Source: Cristatella mucedo
Lineage: Eukaryota > Bryozoa > Phylactolaemata > Cristatellidae
Direction: 5' to 3'
Length of the DNA: 64,000 nucleotides
Assembly: GCA_009760855.2 (NCBI GenBank)
Contig: WPIO01000021.1
Coordinates: 5,583,001-5,647,000, forward strand
Shown one piece after another: positions 39,729 through 52,400 of this stretch (the stretch's first letter is position 1; each line of letters begins with the position of its first letter). Both the position numbers and the translations under genes were made by a program. The notes beneath the pieces were generated by a model. It did no database searches. It had not been told where the DNA came from and was given only the letters and a program-made list of their open reading frames with translations.

Positions 39729-40219
39729 GGAGGTTTAGGCGGCAGCCTCGCTCCCAGTCTTGCTTCCTACTCACTCAGCCCAGTGAGCGCTCATGGGATA
39801 GCTTGGCAGCATTTCTCTGCGGTCACCCTTCGCTCCAGTAATTACCGGTTGAATGAAACATGTCCGCCATAGCCGTTACCGCTCGCCGCCTCGAAATCTG
39901 ATTTTTTTTTTAACCCCGAGCTCAGAGTGTCTCCTGAACAGGGACTCGCGTGGAACGCGTCGTTGAGTTCGCCGGTCAAGTCGCGCCTCCTCCCCGGCCA
40001 TGCCTCTCAAAGCAATGCAGCAGGCGTGGTCTGAGCGGCGTCTATGATTGGTCGCTTGATAAGTCCTGGCTGAAAAAAGTAGAGCCGGGTTTGGCTGCCG
40101 AGTCTTCGCCAAGTCTTCCCAAAGTCTGGACCGCTCCACCCCCGTAGTGGTGACGTATTTAACGAAGACTCGATCAGGTAGGAAGAAGGTAGGAAGCCAG
40201 ACTCGCCATCTAAACCACG
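39729..40219. mobile_element. Non-autonomous DNA transposon (MITE), copy 2
   Basis: Opposite orientation to the copy at 26.3 kb. The left end is GGAGGTTTAGGCGGCAGCCT and the right end is CTCGCCATCTAAACCACG. The internal blocks CCGCCATAGCCGTTACCGCT, CGCCTCGAAATCTGATTTTT and GAACAGGGACTCGCGTGG match copy 1 in reverse complement. No protein is encoded. Confidence 0.85.
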
Positions 40220-40618
40220 TTATAGGAAATGCTAGCGTAAAACTTGTTCCGTGTTTAGGGCTTTATGAAGTTATAGATATACTTCGAGGGATACTCTACA
40301 GAACTCAGCTATCTAAAGACTCCATTCCTGAAGAACGCGGGCGATGAATATTTGTATTGTTAAAAAGATGCGTGGTCTAAAATACCAAGTCCGACGCGAA
40401 AGTCGAGAGCTGGATGATGAAAGTAGCAATTTAACTTAAGTGAGCCAGACCAAGAATCGCATCCAAGATCTCTTGATTGCCGGTCGAGTGAGGTTATAAC
40501 TCAGCCTACTTGTCCCACTAAAAATGCGACTCACAATACAGGAGCCATTTACAGAAGGCATCCCCTGTAATGGCAGAAACCTCGTCCCGAAAGCACAGTT
40601 CGTGCGTTTAGCTGATAT

Positions 40619-40822
40619 GCATGCAGAAAGATTTCCACGAATTGAATGCGCACGATTCGTGATTTATGCTGGAACCGGTGCTGTCCAACTGTTTTGGCTA
40701 TGTCGAAAAAGGGGAAATTTGCATGCAAACAGATTTCCACGAATTGTTAGTGCGCACAGCTCGTGATATATGCAGGTACCGATGCTGTCCAACAGTTTAG
40801 GCACTGCCGAAAACAGGGAAAC
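40619..40822 (+). repeat. 102-bp tandem duplication
   Basis: Two consecutive units start at 40619 and 40721 with GCATGCA-A-AGATTTCCACG and share TCGTGAT-TATGC and CGATGCTGTCCAAC-type blocks. Divergence is about one in six, so it is an old local duplication. Confidence 0.9.
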
Positions 40823-41690
40823 TCTGATGAAAGACCTCTTTCGACGAAACTAGCTCAGACTCAGCACACCGTACGAATCCCGTAAAAATACTTACTCAGC
40901 AAAGTAGATCTCATTGCATTCAGTCATATTAAAAAGCAAATTATACTAGGAAATACCTTTCTAGATTATGGAAACATGTTTAAAAATGTCATGCAATCAG
41001 TGCTGGTGTACCTAAAATGGCACAAGTATCGAACGCTTACTACTTTCTAAGCATAAAACTTGCTCAGCATTTTCAAAATAAAGCTTGCTCAACATTGTTA
41101 ACTTCTGGTTATTATTCTCCTTGCAGCAAGTTACAAAGCGCTTGGATGGACACTCGCTTCTCTCGGACTATAGTGGACATTGATAGTGGACGCCGACGTT
41201 GAGGGAGCGCAGCCATACGTCCGTCCGTCCCTCGTGTACGTCCTATCTTCTGCATCCTCACTCAGCCATCGCTTACGCTGCGCCTGCAGAGTCGTCGGCC
41301 ACGCCAGCCTCTTCCACGCCCTATGCCCTATGCCGACGGCCTAAAGCTGCTGCCTTAGGAGGATAGATGCCTCGACGTTGTGATTGATTGTTCTACGTTG
41401 CCTGAGTCAGCCATTCCGCTAAAACACGTGTGCTTTGAGGTTACAAATATAGCACGCAACGGTGACCTTGGGCATCAAACGCCTACACGTATATGCGAGA
41501 CCTACCGACTTTCGAATGAATACGCACGCATACTTAATGTAAATTCACTTTATAATGATTGTCCAATGCGCAGCGATGAATTGTGGGCATTGGTGAGATT
41601 CAGAATCGCTTAGGCGCATGAGAGCCAATGCTGTAAGAATATTTCTCACTCAATAACCGGTTTCAATTGCACTACTTGCCCTTCGTACTC
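40823..41690. other. Intergenic stretch
   Basis: Contains a plus-strand LINE-like tail at about 41120-41165 (TTGCAGCAAGTTACAAAGCG). Nothing else is recognised. Confidence 0.4.
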
Positions 41691-41699
41691 CGTCGCCAT

Positions 41700-42292
41700 G
41701 GCTTCCAAGCGACCGTCGAATCAATTTCAAGATCCGCTGTCTGCCTTATAGGTAGCTGAAGGCGCTCGCACCAGCCTGACCCATCCGACCTCCACGCTCC
41801 TCCGGTTTGCACGTACAACGACGGCTCCTAAGCATCTGGCCATCTCGTCGTCCCTTTCAATAAATTTCAACCTTTTTGTCGATCGAGCGTCAAGCTCGTT
41901 TGCACCGAGAGTCTGGAATTTGTTTCCAGCCACGGTCGCCACCTTCATTGACGTTGAATCATTTTAGTCTTAGCTAAAAACGCATCTGCTACGGTCAGCT
42001 ATTCCTTCAGGTCCCCGCTAGCTCGTTTTTCTTGTTTCTGTTTGCCTAATGTGCTTAACTTGTATGATCCAGTGCACGGTACGGGCCAGAGGTCGTACCT
42101 GTGGCCTTGAGTGCCTTTGTCTTCAAGTTTTTTTGCACGCTTGTCTAAGCATGAAACTTGTATTCTTTTGAATGTATGTCTTTAGATAATGATACCTGCA
42201 TATAGTTAAACCTTCGTCATTGATTCGCTTGTAGCGAGTTGTAATGCACTTCGATACAGTTTTGGTGTTCTCAGTGCACTAAATAAACGAAC
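41700..42292 (+). mobile_element. Diverged L2/CR1-type LINE 3' fragment, third subfamily
   Basis: Translated tail pieces include SSSFAPRVWNLFPATVATFI and LKTHLLRSAIPSG, the same pattern as at 31.9-32.3 kb. It ends with TTGTAATGCACTTCGATACA and TTCTCAGTGCACTAAATAAAC, a LINE-like terminus. Confidence 0.75.
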
Positions 42293-45200
42293 CAACTATC
42301 ATTTTTATCGATAATTGCAGGCGGGCAGCTTCAATGCGACCACATTCCTCTAATCTCAGTAGAATTAGTAAGCGTTACACTCACCGGTGCTACCTCCACT
42401 CGCCTCCCCTCCCCTCGCCGAGCTACCAGCCGCTGTACCGAATTGTAGCAGCTCTCCGACAGCCATTTTTCGAGGATCGCAGCCCTAATTAATAAATTAT
42501 CTAGTCCGTGGAAAGTCCTCCACTCTTGTTACGGGTTGCAAAAATAGTTAGACGGACTTACTCAATTTTCTACGGTTCGATATATGTATGATAAACAAAA
42601 TAGATTTCGCGAATCCATTGTAGTATAATGGCATTTTCATACTCGTTTTGCCAAGCGATACGGTCTGCTCCATGCGATACGTGCGTGAACCAGGTTCATG
42701 GGCGTGCCTTATCTTAGCTGTTAGCTACAAGTTGGCTATGACTGCTTAGGCAGAGTTTGGCCATCTGCCAAGCTGCCTCTCTCGCAGCTTTCCCTCTCAC
42801 GGGTATTTCTTGCATCCAAATCAGGAGTCATTGCTTTCGATGAAATTAACTTTCACCTAGCGTCTTGACAGCCTTGCAAACCGCTATTGAGTGCTTCAGC
42901 CTTGCTGGATTTTTTATTCTTCGCAGCTGTAGCAAGACAAAGTGGGCTCTATATGGATGTGGAAGATGTAAAAGAACGCACATGCAAGATTATTAGTAGC
43001 CGCACATGTTTGCGTGAAACTTATAGCAGAAAACGAGTCAATCTAACGTGCCAAAATAGTTCAACCCTTTTTTTTTATTGAGTTTCCACCTAATTCATCT
43101 ATTCAGTAGGCGCCGCTAGCTGCATAGTATACGAGTTGTATCCAGGACTTTGCATGTTACCAAAAGCCTGCACCGTCGTAAGTGGACCGTATCTTGTAGT
43201 TCTAGCCCACACCGCAACAAAATTTATTTAGATATTCGCCCGTACAGTCACAAAACGACACTACAGCAACTTCAAAGCAGTATTCGCAAGTACACTTGGC
43301 TTTGTGGCAGATCGTCATATTTACTTAAAGATAGTAGCGGATCTTCGTGCATTAGCATTCAGAGTTGCAAAACCAAACGGTATCAGCGACTTATAATTTC
43401 GCTGGGGCTATTGGTTGGGCCGTGATTATTTATAGCTGGCTGAACATTTTAGCGAGAAGTGAATTTATAACTCGTACAGTCCAGACTAATATTTCGTCGG
43501 AATGCATAGAATTACCCGGCTTATGTGCATACATTTTTGACTAAATCATAAATACATTTGAAATATCTTACAAAATAAATCTGCATTAGCTACTTCAAGA
43601 GTCTATTCATTATAGCGGAAGAAGAGCCTGAGCACACTTTCACACCACTTGCAGCGGGCAATAAAGGATCGCTGGAAGGCGACATTTCGGATTTTGATCT
43701 TTAATAACGAATTTTCTTGCTCTTCGATGGTATAATTCTGACTGAACCGAACTTTCAAGTCATCGAAGGCGAGTAGCAGCTGCCCCACACAAGAGACGCG
43801 CGCCCTTGACGGTCCGCCTCTCGCCTCTGCTCTGAGGCTACGTGACGCTCGCTCGGTGACTCCGCTCGGCTGCCGAGCGAGCGTCACTGAAAAAATGGCA
43901 CCCAATCACCGGAGTGGAATGCGCCGGCGCTATAACGTGCGCGTCCCCTCACTCGCTTTTTGCCTGTGCGCCGATGCAACACTTCTGGACATGCCACTGA
44001 TAGATGCGAGCCTTCACCGCCGCACACGAAACGCGGCCTTCGCTGCCTTTGCAAAGGACGACACTTGCGACGTACGTGCGCTTCCACTTGGGAAGTAAAC
44101 GCGTCTCATTCTTGGAGCCGGACGAGCGCCTCGAGCCTTCCCGAGTTCCCCGGCTGCAGCCGCGTAGCTCGTAGCTCCTGACAACTTGCAAGCGCTCGAG
44201 CCTTCTCGGAAGAACCTGGGAACTCGCCGGCCACCTTGTCGAGCGCACGCACACGCAGCATGGAGCTGCTCACAGATGTCTTCGGGAAGCCCGGCGACGA
44301 AAGCGAATTGAGCGAATCCACCCCTCGTCACTGCACTCGCCAGCCAGCCTAGCCAAAATTGACTAACATATAACCACCGGTTTTCCAGTTTGGAGCCGTC
44401 GTGTCGTGAGCTCATCATACACTCTGAATTTATGCGCTGAAAATGCAGCCAGGAGAGCTAAACATGCAGCCGGGAGAGCCTCTTTTACGTAAATGTAATA
44501 TTCTTCGCTCGCCCATCGACTCGCTGGCATACGGCGAACGCTCCGCCAGTTAAAAAGGGGCGGAAACCCGTGGTGGTCGGCCGCGTCAATACCTTACAGC
44601 TCTGCCTCCGGATCAAACTTGTCAACCCAGCCCGCGAAGTCTTCGCTGCCACCGAATTGAGCGACGGTCTGGCTGATTTATTTTTTGTGTTCTCCGTGGT
44701 TGCCGGAATAGCTTGTAGTCGGAAATTTAAGCGACGACGCTCGACGCATAGCGTGCTTTAGCACGCTATGATTGAGTGTCGTCGCTTATAATTCTTACGT
44801 ATTATTTATTTCACAATTGATTTTACAATTTTAAAATTTGTTTTGCAATTTATTTTATAATTCTTACGTATTATGTATTTATAATTATTTAATAATTTGC
44901 AATATTTACGTATTAGTATTACTTATAATTCTTATGTATAATTCTTCTCGCGACGGCTCGCAGCGCGCCAGCCTCACACCGTCGCTCTCCCCTGACGTCT
45001 CGATTGCAACTGCCCTCTGCACTGCGTCTTCTCTGTGTTGTATTACAGTGGCTCCCTCCGGCGGCGGCTGCTCTTGAAGAGTCTCACGGAGACACGTAGC
45101 AGACGTGAGCGGTAAACGAGACTCTCTTTTTATTACTATCAACGCGTACGTATACGAGAGCTCGATGAATCGCAGTAGATGGCAAAAAAATAGAACCTAA

Positions 45201-45329
45201 ATTAGTGGCCTGAAGCTGCTCTGCGTCGATGGCTTAACTATTGGCCGCAGGTGAGGCGTGTACGTTGGTGTCAGGGCGCTTCGCTAATTACAGCAGCAGA
45301 AGCCGCAGGCGCACACAAAATCCCTACCA
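42293..45329. other. Intergenic region, partly CpG-rich, no recognised gene
   Basis: A small minus-strand group A SINE piece lies at 43612-43675 (GCGATCCTTTATTGCCCGCT). The 43.75-45.1 kb part is rich in CpG. Several overlapping frames are open there, but none shows family motifs or splice structure that I recognise. A striking hairpin sits at 44729-44787, followed by AT-rich sequence. Confidence 0.4.
44729..44787. repeat. Long hairpin, 29-nt arms
   Basis: The left arm starts AAGCGACGAC and ends CATAGCGTGCT. The right arm is its reverse complement with about four mismatches, separated by only a few bases. CpG-rich arms sit at a sharp boundary to AT-rich DNA. It could be a solo transposon end or a structured RNA; nothing here decides. 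Confidence 0.9.
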
Positions 45330-46215
45330 TGCATAACTAACATCATTAGTATATTATGAACCTCAGGTCATGTCCCAGAATCTCTCAAAAAAGCTGCAGT
45401 CAGGCTGCTACTCAAGAAAGCAACACTAAACTAAGAGAACTTGAGCAACTACAGCTCAGTCTTTCTTCTACCATTATACTAGCTGAATGGACAGCATCTT
45501 TTGTATAGCGACAGAAGAGCCCCCATGGCTATTACCACCGCTTGCTGCGGCAATAAAGGATCGCCCACCAGAGGATTCGAACCCACGACCTCGGGATCGA
45601 GTTCGTGTAAACTGACCACCGTACCTAGTGTGCCATCACGGCTCACCCAATCCTATCAAAGACATTGGAACGAGTCGTAGCAGACGAACTAAACTCATAT
45701 ATTGAAACTTCAAACCTTGCTAGTAAGTCCAGTCTGGCTTTAGACTAATCACAGACTCGGCATTACTTCGGGTGTTTGAACGACCTACGTAGGAATGCAA
45801 AATTGGGTAAAGTCTCTCTGCTTCTTTTGCTTGATCTTTCGTCTGCTTTTGATACTATCGATCACCAAGTCCTTCTTGAGCGCCTCTCATCTTGCCAGGG
45901 CATCGCTGGCACTGCATTGCACTGCTTTCAGGTCCGGTTGAGAACTGCTGATTTACTGAATCCCCGCGATTCGTCCTTTATGTGCTTATGCGTTCAGGCA
46001 CTGTTGCATGCTGCCACTAACCACGCTTGCATGCTAACCCTATGCATGTCACCCCTAACCATGTTATTCTTGTTGTTTATCGAGCATGAAACTAACCATT
46101 AATACTAACCATCCTCACCATTCGATCATGCCTTCTCTGTAGCAAATGTAAAATGCCTAGAAAGAGATTGAGTCCTCCGAGTTCGCTACATCAAATGTAT
46201 TATCATTATTATTAT
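45330..46215 (+). mobile_element. L2/CR1-type LINE interrupted by a SINE
   Basis: A plus-strand copy with decayed RT: the region before NYRPVSLLP (45370-45475), then after a SINE insertion the LERVVADELNSYIET-like part, a frame with LLLLDLSSAFDTIDHQVLLE and RLSSCQGIAGTALHCF. It then jumps by deletion to the 3' untranslated part and ends at (ATT)n near 46215. The SINE lies at 45480-45648 in opposite orientation. Confidence 0.88.
45480..45648 (-). mobile_element. tRNA-derived SINE, group A, nested in a LINE
   Basis: Minus-strand copy with GTGAGCCGTGATGGCACACT (head), GTGGGTTCGAATCCTC (box B) and CTGTCGCTATACAAAAGATG. It splits the LINE between its LLP and LSKTLER codons, so it inserted after the LINE. 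Confidence 0.93.
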
Positions 46216-47968
46216 TCTCATTATTTCCACAATAGATTCGTAAACTCTGAGCGTATCCACAAGTAGGTCCGCTGTTCTTGGCCGGATTAGGGCGGTGGCT
46301 GGGCAAGTCAGGCGGGCCCAACACAACCTCTCGGGACGTGAGCCAAGCAGTTAGCGACGTCCTCGCACTCAGAACGGCCAAGAACTCGTCACCGGAAAAG
46401 AGCCTCTTACCGAGGTTGACTTGATCGTCAATACAACCAGAGGGTATCGGGGCTCGGTTTGTTCCACGTGAATACTGGGGAGAGACAGTTTTCGCTCGTG
46501 CGCCAACCGGTGTGTAGATCGGGATAAGTCAGTATGGATCCAAATTTCTGCCGCGGTCTGTGAGGCAAAGGCGGGGCTACATTCGAGCTCGGCAGCGCCG
46601 GCAGCGACAGACGTCGGCGTTCGTCGAAACGCGGAATGATCACCGCCGCCATTTATGCCGCACGGGATCCTTGACACTAGTTTTGGGCCACAGCGCTGCA
46701 ACATAGCTTGAACGAGGTCACCGCCATCGCCGCCGCCTCGAACGAGGGACGACAGTTTTAGTACTCCGCAGCGCGGGAGCGCTTCTGCATGGCCGGCTGC
46801 ACCTGCTCGACTCTTTATTTCTTTCTCGAAAAAGTGCGGCGAGCGCGCAGAAAACAACCGGCTGCCCTGTCCTTGCCAAGACCTTGTAACATCATCTCTC
46901 CTTTGGAGTGGCTCTACGAAAACCGGGGGACAACGTTGACGGCTCAATTTTCTTCTACCAGTCAGCGACACAATGCGTACCATTCGTACGGGCGTTTGCC
47001 GTGAGCAAATTTTACCATTTCTACACTTATGACAGCGAAAGATTTACGGCCTATATTGGATTATCTCCAGCCGCCGTCGAGCTTAGGCAGACAGCGTCTG
47101 CTTGTGCGATAGGCGACAGACAGCTCGGTGGGGGCACTGCAGCGCATTCGCGGCATAATCTATTGCTCGACGAATTCCAGCTGTTCGTGGCAATCCCAGG
47201 CGGACAGTCGCGAGAGGCATAATTTTTTATCTTTACCGCCGGGATTTCTGGTTCGACGTGCACGAAATTTTTAAACGGCTGTCTAGCGCTCGATCGCAGT
47301 CGACGTCCGCTGCTCGTACTGCCTAGCATATACTTATTTAGGGAGATCTGGTTCGGGCGCGAAAGTGTCGCAATTAAAGCCATCGAACTGATGTCTCCGA
47401 TGGATCCAAATCGAGCTCGCAACTGCTGCAATAAAAGTCGCACCGCATTACTTCACGGCTGTACTGAATCGGTTCAGTACCGCAGAGGTTGCAGGATCGT
47501 TGTGCATGGGGGGGGGGGCGAGGGTAACAACTTTTTCGTTCCAGCTACCCCGCATGATTTGGATGTCGTACTCGGAAACCCGCAATTTAGAATATCGCCT
47601 AAAAACACACGGATCTCAAATAAAATACGCCTTAGGCCTGGCGTACAATGTGGACGCTGTGTAGTTAGCAGACAATTTTTAATGGGCTCGCAGGTCTCCA
47701 ATCGCCTCAGCGGTGCTTGCCGACGTACCCAACGCTAGCTACAGAGCGAGCGCGCGGTAGAAATTGCATAACGGTTAATTTAAAAGTTTATTGAACGTAA
47801 GAAAAAAGAAAGGAAAAATGAAAATAAACATCTATAAACGAGTTACGATGAGCACATCTACGTCAGGCTGCACTCCAGCAGCAGACTAGCGCCGCTTTGC
47901 ATGTACTAGAGCGAATGACTGCAAGGAAATATTGAGAGCGCGCGGCTGTAAAAATAGCCGCCAACAAA
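46216..47968. other. GC-rich intergenic DNA downstream of DNAL4, unassigned
   Basis: Long overlapping frames exist on both strands (for example 46369-46983, minus) but they lack recognisable domains and look like a by-product of GC-rich sequence with few stops. An octo-to-deca G run lies near 47509. The DNAL4 3' untranslated region should occupy the right-hand end. Confidence 0.35.
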
Positions 47969-48827
47969 TTAGGAGCATTTCCAGAGTATCACAGCGTACT
48001 GTCCACCAAAGAATAAGTACAGTATGTTTCTCACTTCGTGAGTAATTTCGAACCCGAAGCCTTCGCCGACGACGACGTGCCACGAGGCACCGAACTTTTT
48101 ATCCATAGCCTCCTTGATCAGCTTGGATGCCGCCTAAAACGGAGAAAAAAAGCGCACTTTCTCACCTTCGCCTTCATAACAGCACGCGCAAATCGCAGGC
48201 GTTTCGCGCGCGCGAAGCCAGTGCATTCGCGCCCTCGCTGTTCTCTCTTGCTCCCTCTATCGATGGATCGTCCTCTCAACGATAACAGCTCACGTGGCTC
48301 GTGCGACGCCGTGTGTGAAACTTGTGATTAGTATTCAAGTTCTCAGAAATAATTTCGAACTCCTTGAGTTTCCGTCGTTTTCAGCTCACCAATGCCACCG
48401 GATACGTTTGCAGAATCTGCTGCTGCTGCGGCCGCTGCAGCTGTGTCTCACCTCATTATTCGCGGCGTATTTCTCACACGCCGTCACGCACAGCTCGGTC
48501 GCCTCCGTGCGCATTTCGTCGTTCATGTCTGAATGCTTCAATAAAAATAAAATACTAATGTTCGCCTTTTTTAATGATTAAAGAGTGCGTCAGAGAAACA
48601 AGGCCGCAGCGCGGATGACACGCGGGGAGATGCGTCGCACACTGTCCGGTGCAGCACGTTGTCTGCAGTTGAACTGACGTGTCTCCGACGGCGACAGCGC
48701 GCAGCGCCGCTGAGATTGACGCTCACCAATGCAAGTGCACAGACATACTTACCCTTATCAGCGGGTAGGTGGGAACTACCTTCTTGTCTTCGCCGCCTTT
48801 CTTATCGTCACCACCGGCGTCGGCCAT
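47969..48827 (-). CDS. DNAL4: Axonemal dynein light chain 4, complete, three exons
   Basis: An LC8-type light chain of ciliary outer-arm dynein; it forms homodimers that bind dynein intermediate chains. Exons in transcript order: 48827-48753, 48535-48452, 48133-47969. All junctions are GT-AG and lie exactly between codons, giving 107 residues (human DNAL4 has 105). The charged N-terminus MADAGGDDKKGGEDKK is followed by VVPTYPLIR joined to HSDMNDEMRTEATELCVTAC across the first junction. Exon 3 encodes KLIKEAMDKKFGASWHVVVG, EGFGFEITHEVRNILYLFFG and the terminal YAVILWKCS. These are the family's signature strands. No truncation is seen. The start is the first ATG that gives the family N-terminus. 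It is divergent from TELO2. Confidence 0.96.
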
Positions 48828-49455
48828 CCCCGCGGCGCCCGCCCTAGCGCTGTTACTATGGTTCCACGCATGCGCGCCTTGCGTACTTAGACAATTAGGT
48901 CCCTTACTCAAGAAAGAGAATATTTAAGAGTTAATTTTGAATAGAAAACTAAAATTAAAAAAATATTTAAAATAATACTATTCTATCAGTTTTCTAATGC
49001 TTAATGCTCCGCTCACAAAATGTCTCCGCTACTACAGCGGCACAAACAACTGTAAGCCCCATGCGTCTCATGCCGATCTGTCTTGTCAGTAGTAAGTCCA
49101 ACGAAGGCCTCGTCGACGTACTGGGCCACAGAGGTGCTCCTGCCGAATCTTTTTTTGTGGAGGTATGTGCTATGGAATACTTTCCTGAATTATAAATTAT
49201 CTCAGCTTTTCGCACGCCTAACCAATGTCCGCCCCTCGTTTGACGGAAAAATCCCAGCTACCTACTCGGCAATTGTAGCAGCTGAGGTTCGCATACTTGC
49301 TCGACCGCTCACCGAGACTATGGCAGATTTGACTAATTTCAAGGAAGAGGCAAGCAAAATGTTTCTTGTGGAACTCCAGCTTGCTCCACCCAGCTAATCT
49401 TTCGTTGTTAGAATCACACCAAGACCGCCAACTGTCGTCTTGAGAGCAGGCGCCT
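48828..49455. promoter_or_regulatory. Shared head-to-head promoter region of DNAL4 and TELO2
   Basis: The 628 bases between the two start codons. The DNAL4 side is rich in CpG, the middle (48900-49010) is AT-rich, and the TELO2 side is mixed. No TATA box is obvious for either gene, as is common in CpG-type promoters. A bidirectional promoter is inferred from geometry alone. Confidence 0.5.
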
Positions 49456-52400
49456 ATGGCCGAACAAGAGCTGAACGCGTCCATTCGGCAAGTGCGTGGG
49501 TGGCTGACCAATGCGTCCGCAAGCCCGGAGGAAATTCGTCGAGCCTTATCGACGATACATGCGTTTGCTGTATCCCGGGACCACGATGCTGGAGATAGCG
49601 AATCACTGCCGCTGCCCCAATTGGGCGACAAAGATGTGTGGCGGCGAACGTTTCTCGAAAAGCACTATGCCGGATTGCTCGAATCGGCGATGGCTTTGTT
49701 CGGCGATGCCGGTCGCATGCAGGCGCTTGCTGCCGGCACCAAGCACCTCTTGGATGAGCTCTTTCTCGCTGGTCCGCCATGCGAGGCATTCTGCACGCTT
49801 ACGGAAGCCGTGTCGACCGCTGCTCGTCGTGGAGCGTATGCGGCTGGCAAAGCTGCGCTACTTTTGGAGGAGTTTATCGTAGGCCGGCACCGCTTGTTTG
49901 ACGTGCTTCGGCTGCATTCCATCGGCTCCCGGCAATCATCGATTACGGGCTTTACCGCTAACGATATCGTTTTGCAAATTGCTACGCTGCCCGACAGAAT
50001 GGCGAATTGCTTCCAGAGAGAGATGAGCTCAGCCTTTGTGCCTGCATCGTACGTGCGCGTGTTGTCCGAGGACATCATCAACACTCTGCATGCCGTGCAC
50101 AATGAGCTTTCTGCAGACCATGACTGCTCTCTTGCTCTTGTCGCCTTGCTCGTGGGCAAGTTGTGCATCACGGGGTACTCTGGTAAGCGTGATGCTCATG
50201 CATGTGGCCGTGGCCATAATACTCATGCAGTGCAGACCTGTTCTGTGTTTCTTAGGCACGTTCGACACATGGTGTCTATCTTGCTGTTTTTGGCCGTATG
50301 CCTATCCGTCTGGCCAGGTTGTTGTGCCAACTTGTGCAAACTATGTTGGCTTGCTCACAAAAGTCCTTTACTCTTTCTCTTGCTGCTTGCATCTTACGTG
50401 TTATGATTTATCTCCAATTATGTTTTTCTATTAATCGAATAGTGTACTTTGTTCTTTGAGCATAATTTGCATGTATGCACCTGTGCTGGTCTAAAATGCC
50501 CTGGCCTGCTGTAGAGCTCCATGACCTTTTGTGCCCAAGCAGCCCCAAATCCATCATCGCTTTGCTGTCGAATTTCACTGGAGGGAGGTTGAAGCCAGTC
50601 ATGCCTTTGCGTCTCATCTTTTCCTCGGCGAACCCTGATGGGTCACCTTCAGTTTACCAAATACTGTGAACTTACTTTTGGAAGTACATAAAACAGAATT
50701 TCATGCTGTCTGCTGTCCATTGGCATGGTCTGGGCCCTCTATACCCCGGCTCCTATACGATTGCTGGTGAGTCGGGGCATGCACTTTTGCAAGCTGCCAG
50801 AAGATTTAATTCTTAGTGAACCTCCTGGTTACCTTATCTTTACGAATGTAGGTCCATGTAGCATCTTTGTATGAAAGTGCCAAGTCTCTAAGTGTGGCAG
50901 TTCATTTCTGAGATACTACCATCATAATAAGTCGGTCACCCGTGGCATCGGTTCTGTGCAGTCGACCAGATCCAGTTGCCTGTGCCATTGAACCAGTCCC
51001 AGTGTATATATTGATAGTGTAGCCTACAGCAAATTAAAAATTCCCAAGCCGTCATCGAATCTCTCCATTGCTATGGCCTTGTACATGCATCATTGTCAGC
51101 ATTCCTACTGGTCACGGAAGACAATGCTACGCCATCTTGCTGCATTATGGAAGTGTACCATCTTGCAGTGTGACAGACGGGACGACGGACTTTTTTGCTT
51201 TAATTAGTAGAGATCCTTGCGCCACGTAGCAGTAGGCTCAAACTGGTGAAGGTTGACTCAGTAAATGTTGGAAAACGAGAAAATGTCAAGGAAAGGACGA
51301 ATGCAGCAACGAGCTAAGGAATGCATCCTTAGTGAGCTCGAGTTGGTGTAGCAAACTTGTACGTGGCTGCCACCTTCCTCTGCCTATAACATAATGTTTC
51401 CTCTGCCTATAACTAACTTATGTTGAAGCTATGGTGCAGTGCACAGATTTCGTTACTGCCACTCTCTTAGCTCTGCTTGCTGGAGTTAAGAAGATTAGCT
51501 GATTCAACAGCCTCATTTGAATAGGGACAGGAAAGCCTTAACAGCTATCACTGCCCTTTGGGGGAATAAAGGATCGCCCATTGCTAGGCTCGAACCCATG
51601 ACCGGGATCGTGAAGAGCAAGCATCTTACTCCTGGGTTAAGACCCAGGTCCTGCAGTTAAGTTGCTGAGCTGGAACTATGCAGCTGCCGTTTTCGACACA
51701 TATCAGGTTAAGCTGCTGAAGTTGCACTTCAAAATGAGTAGTATAGCCGACATGATGTTGCCGTGCTTGCTAGTTTTGCAAGAGTTAACGTTCCTTTACT
51801 TGCCTTCTCTCCAACCGACTACTGTGACTCAGATCGTCAGCGTGATAAACTGACCGAGCTGCCACTGGGTGTTTGCAGGGCTGATCTGCAGCCACCTGCT
51901 GCCTGTCATGCAGAAGTGCTGCCAGCTGGACTACATCTGGGTTCGTATCTGCCACCGACTTGTCACCAGCATACCGTCTCGAATGCAAGAGAGCTTTCTC
52001 ATTCAGCTATTCTTGAATGTGAAATGGTGAGGCTATGAAAAGCTTTCCATTTTCTCACTTGTACTTGTGGTATTGCTTCATTACCGAAACCCAGAGGCGT
52101 GCCCTCGTTTTTTGAGCACTTGTCTGTTCTCGTTTCCTGTTGCCTCACGTCTGCTCGAAATATTTTTTTTGCATTGAAGGAGGTGGCCAACTCGGCTGCT
52201 ACGTAGGTTCTTTTTATCTGACTTGCTGTCTTAGACTTTTTATTAGTGTTCAATTAATTCCTCCGTGTAACTGCTCCTACTTATGGTGGATAGATCTCAA
52301 TGGCTGCTTAATTTTCCTCAAGAGTGGCATAGTTGCCCTAGCATCATATGCCACTGCAGATGATTAGAGGTCTCCCAGGGAAGGGGCCCTCATCATTTAG

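Noticed and set aside
46369-46983. A 204-codon minus-strand frame downstream of DNAL4
   Set aside because: No recognisable domain, no splice context, and overlapping frames are open on the other strand; the GC-rich composition explains the lack of stops.
49083-49397. An upstream plus-strand frame before TELO2
   Set aside because: It ends before the TELO2 start, has no recognised similarity and overlaps the presumed 5' untranslated region and promoter.
50183-50406. Extension of TELO2 exon 1 to the stop at 50404-50406
   Set aside because: The extra residues are Leu/Cys-rich and have no counterpart in TELO2, whereas the GTAAGC donor at 50183 joins in phase to an exon that aligns.
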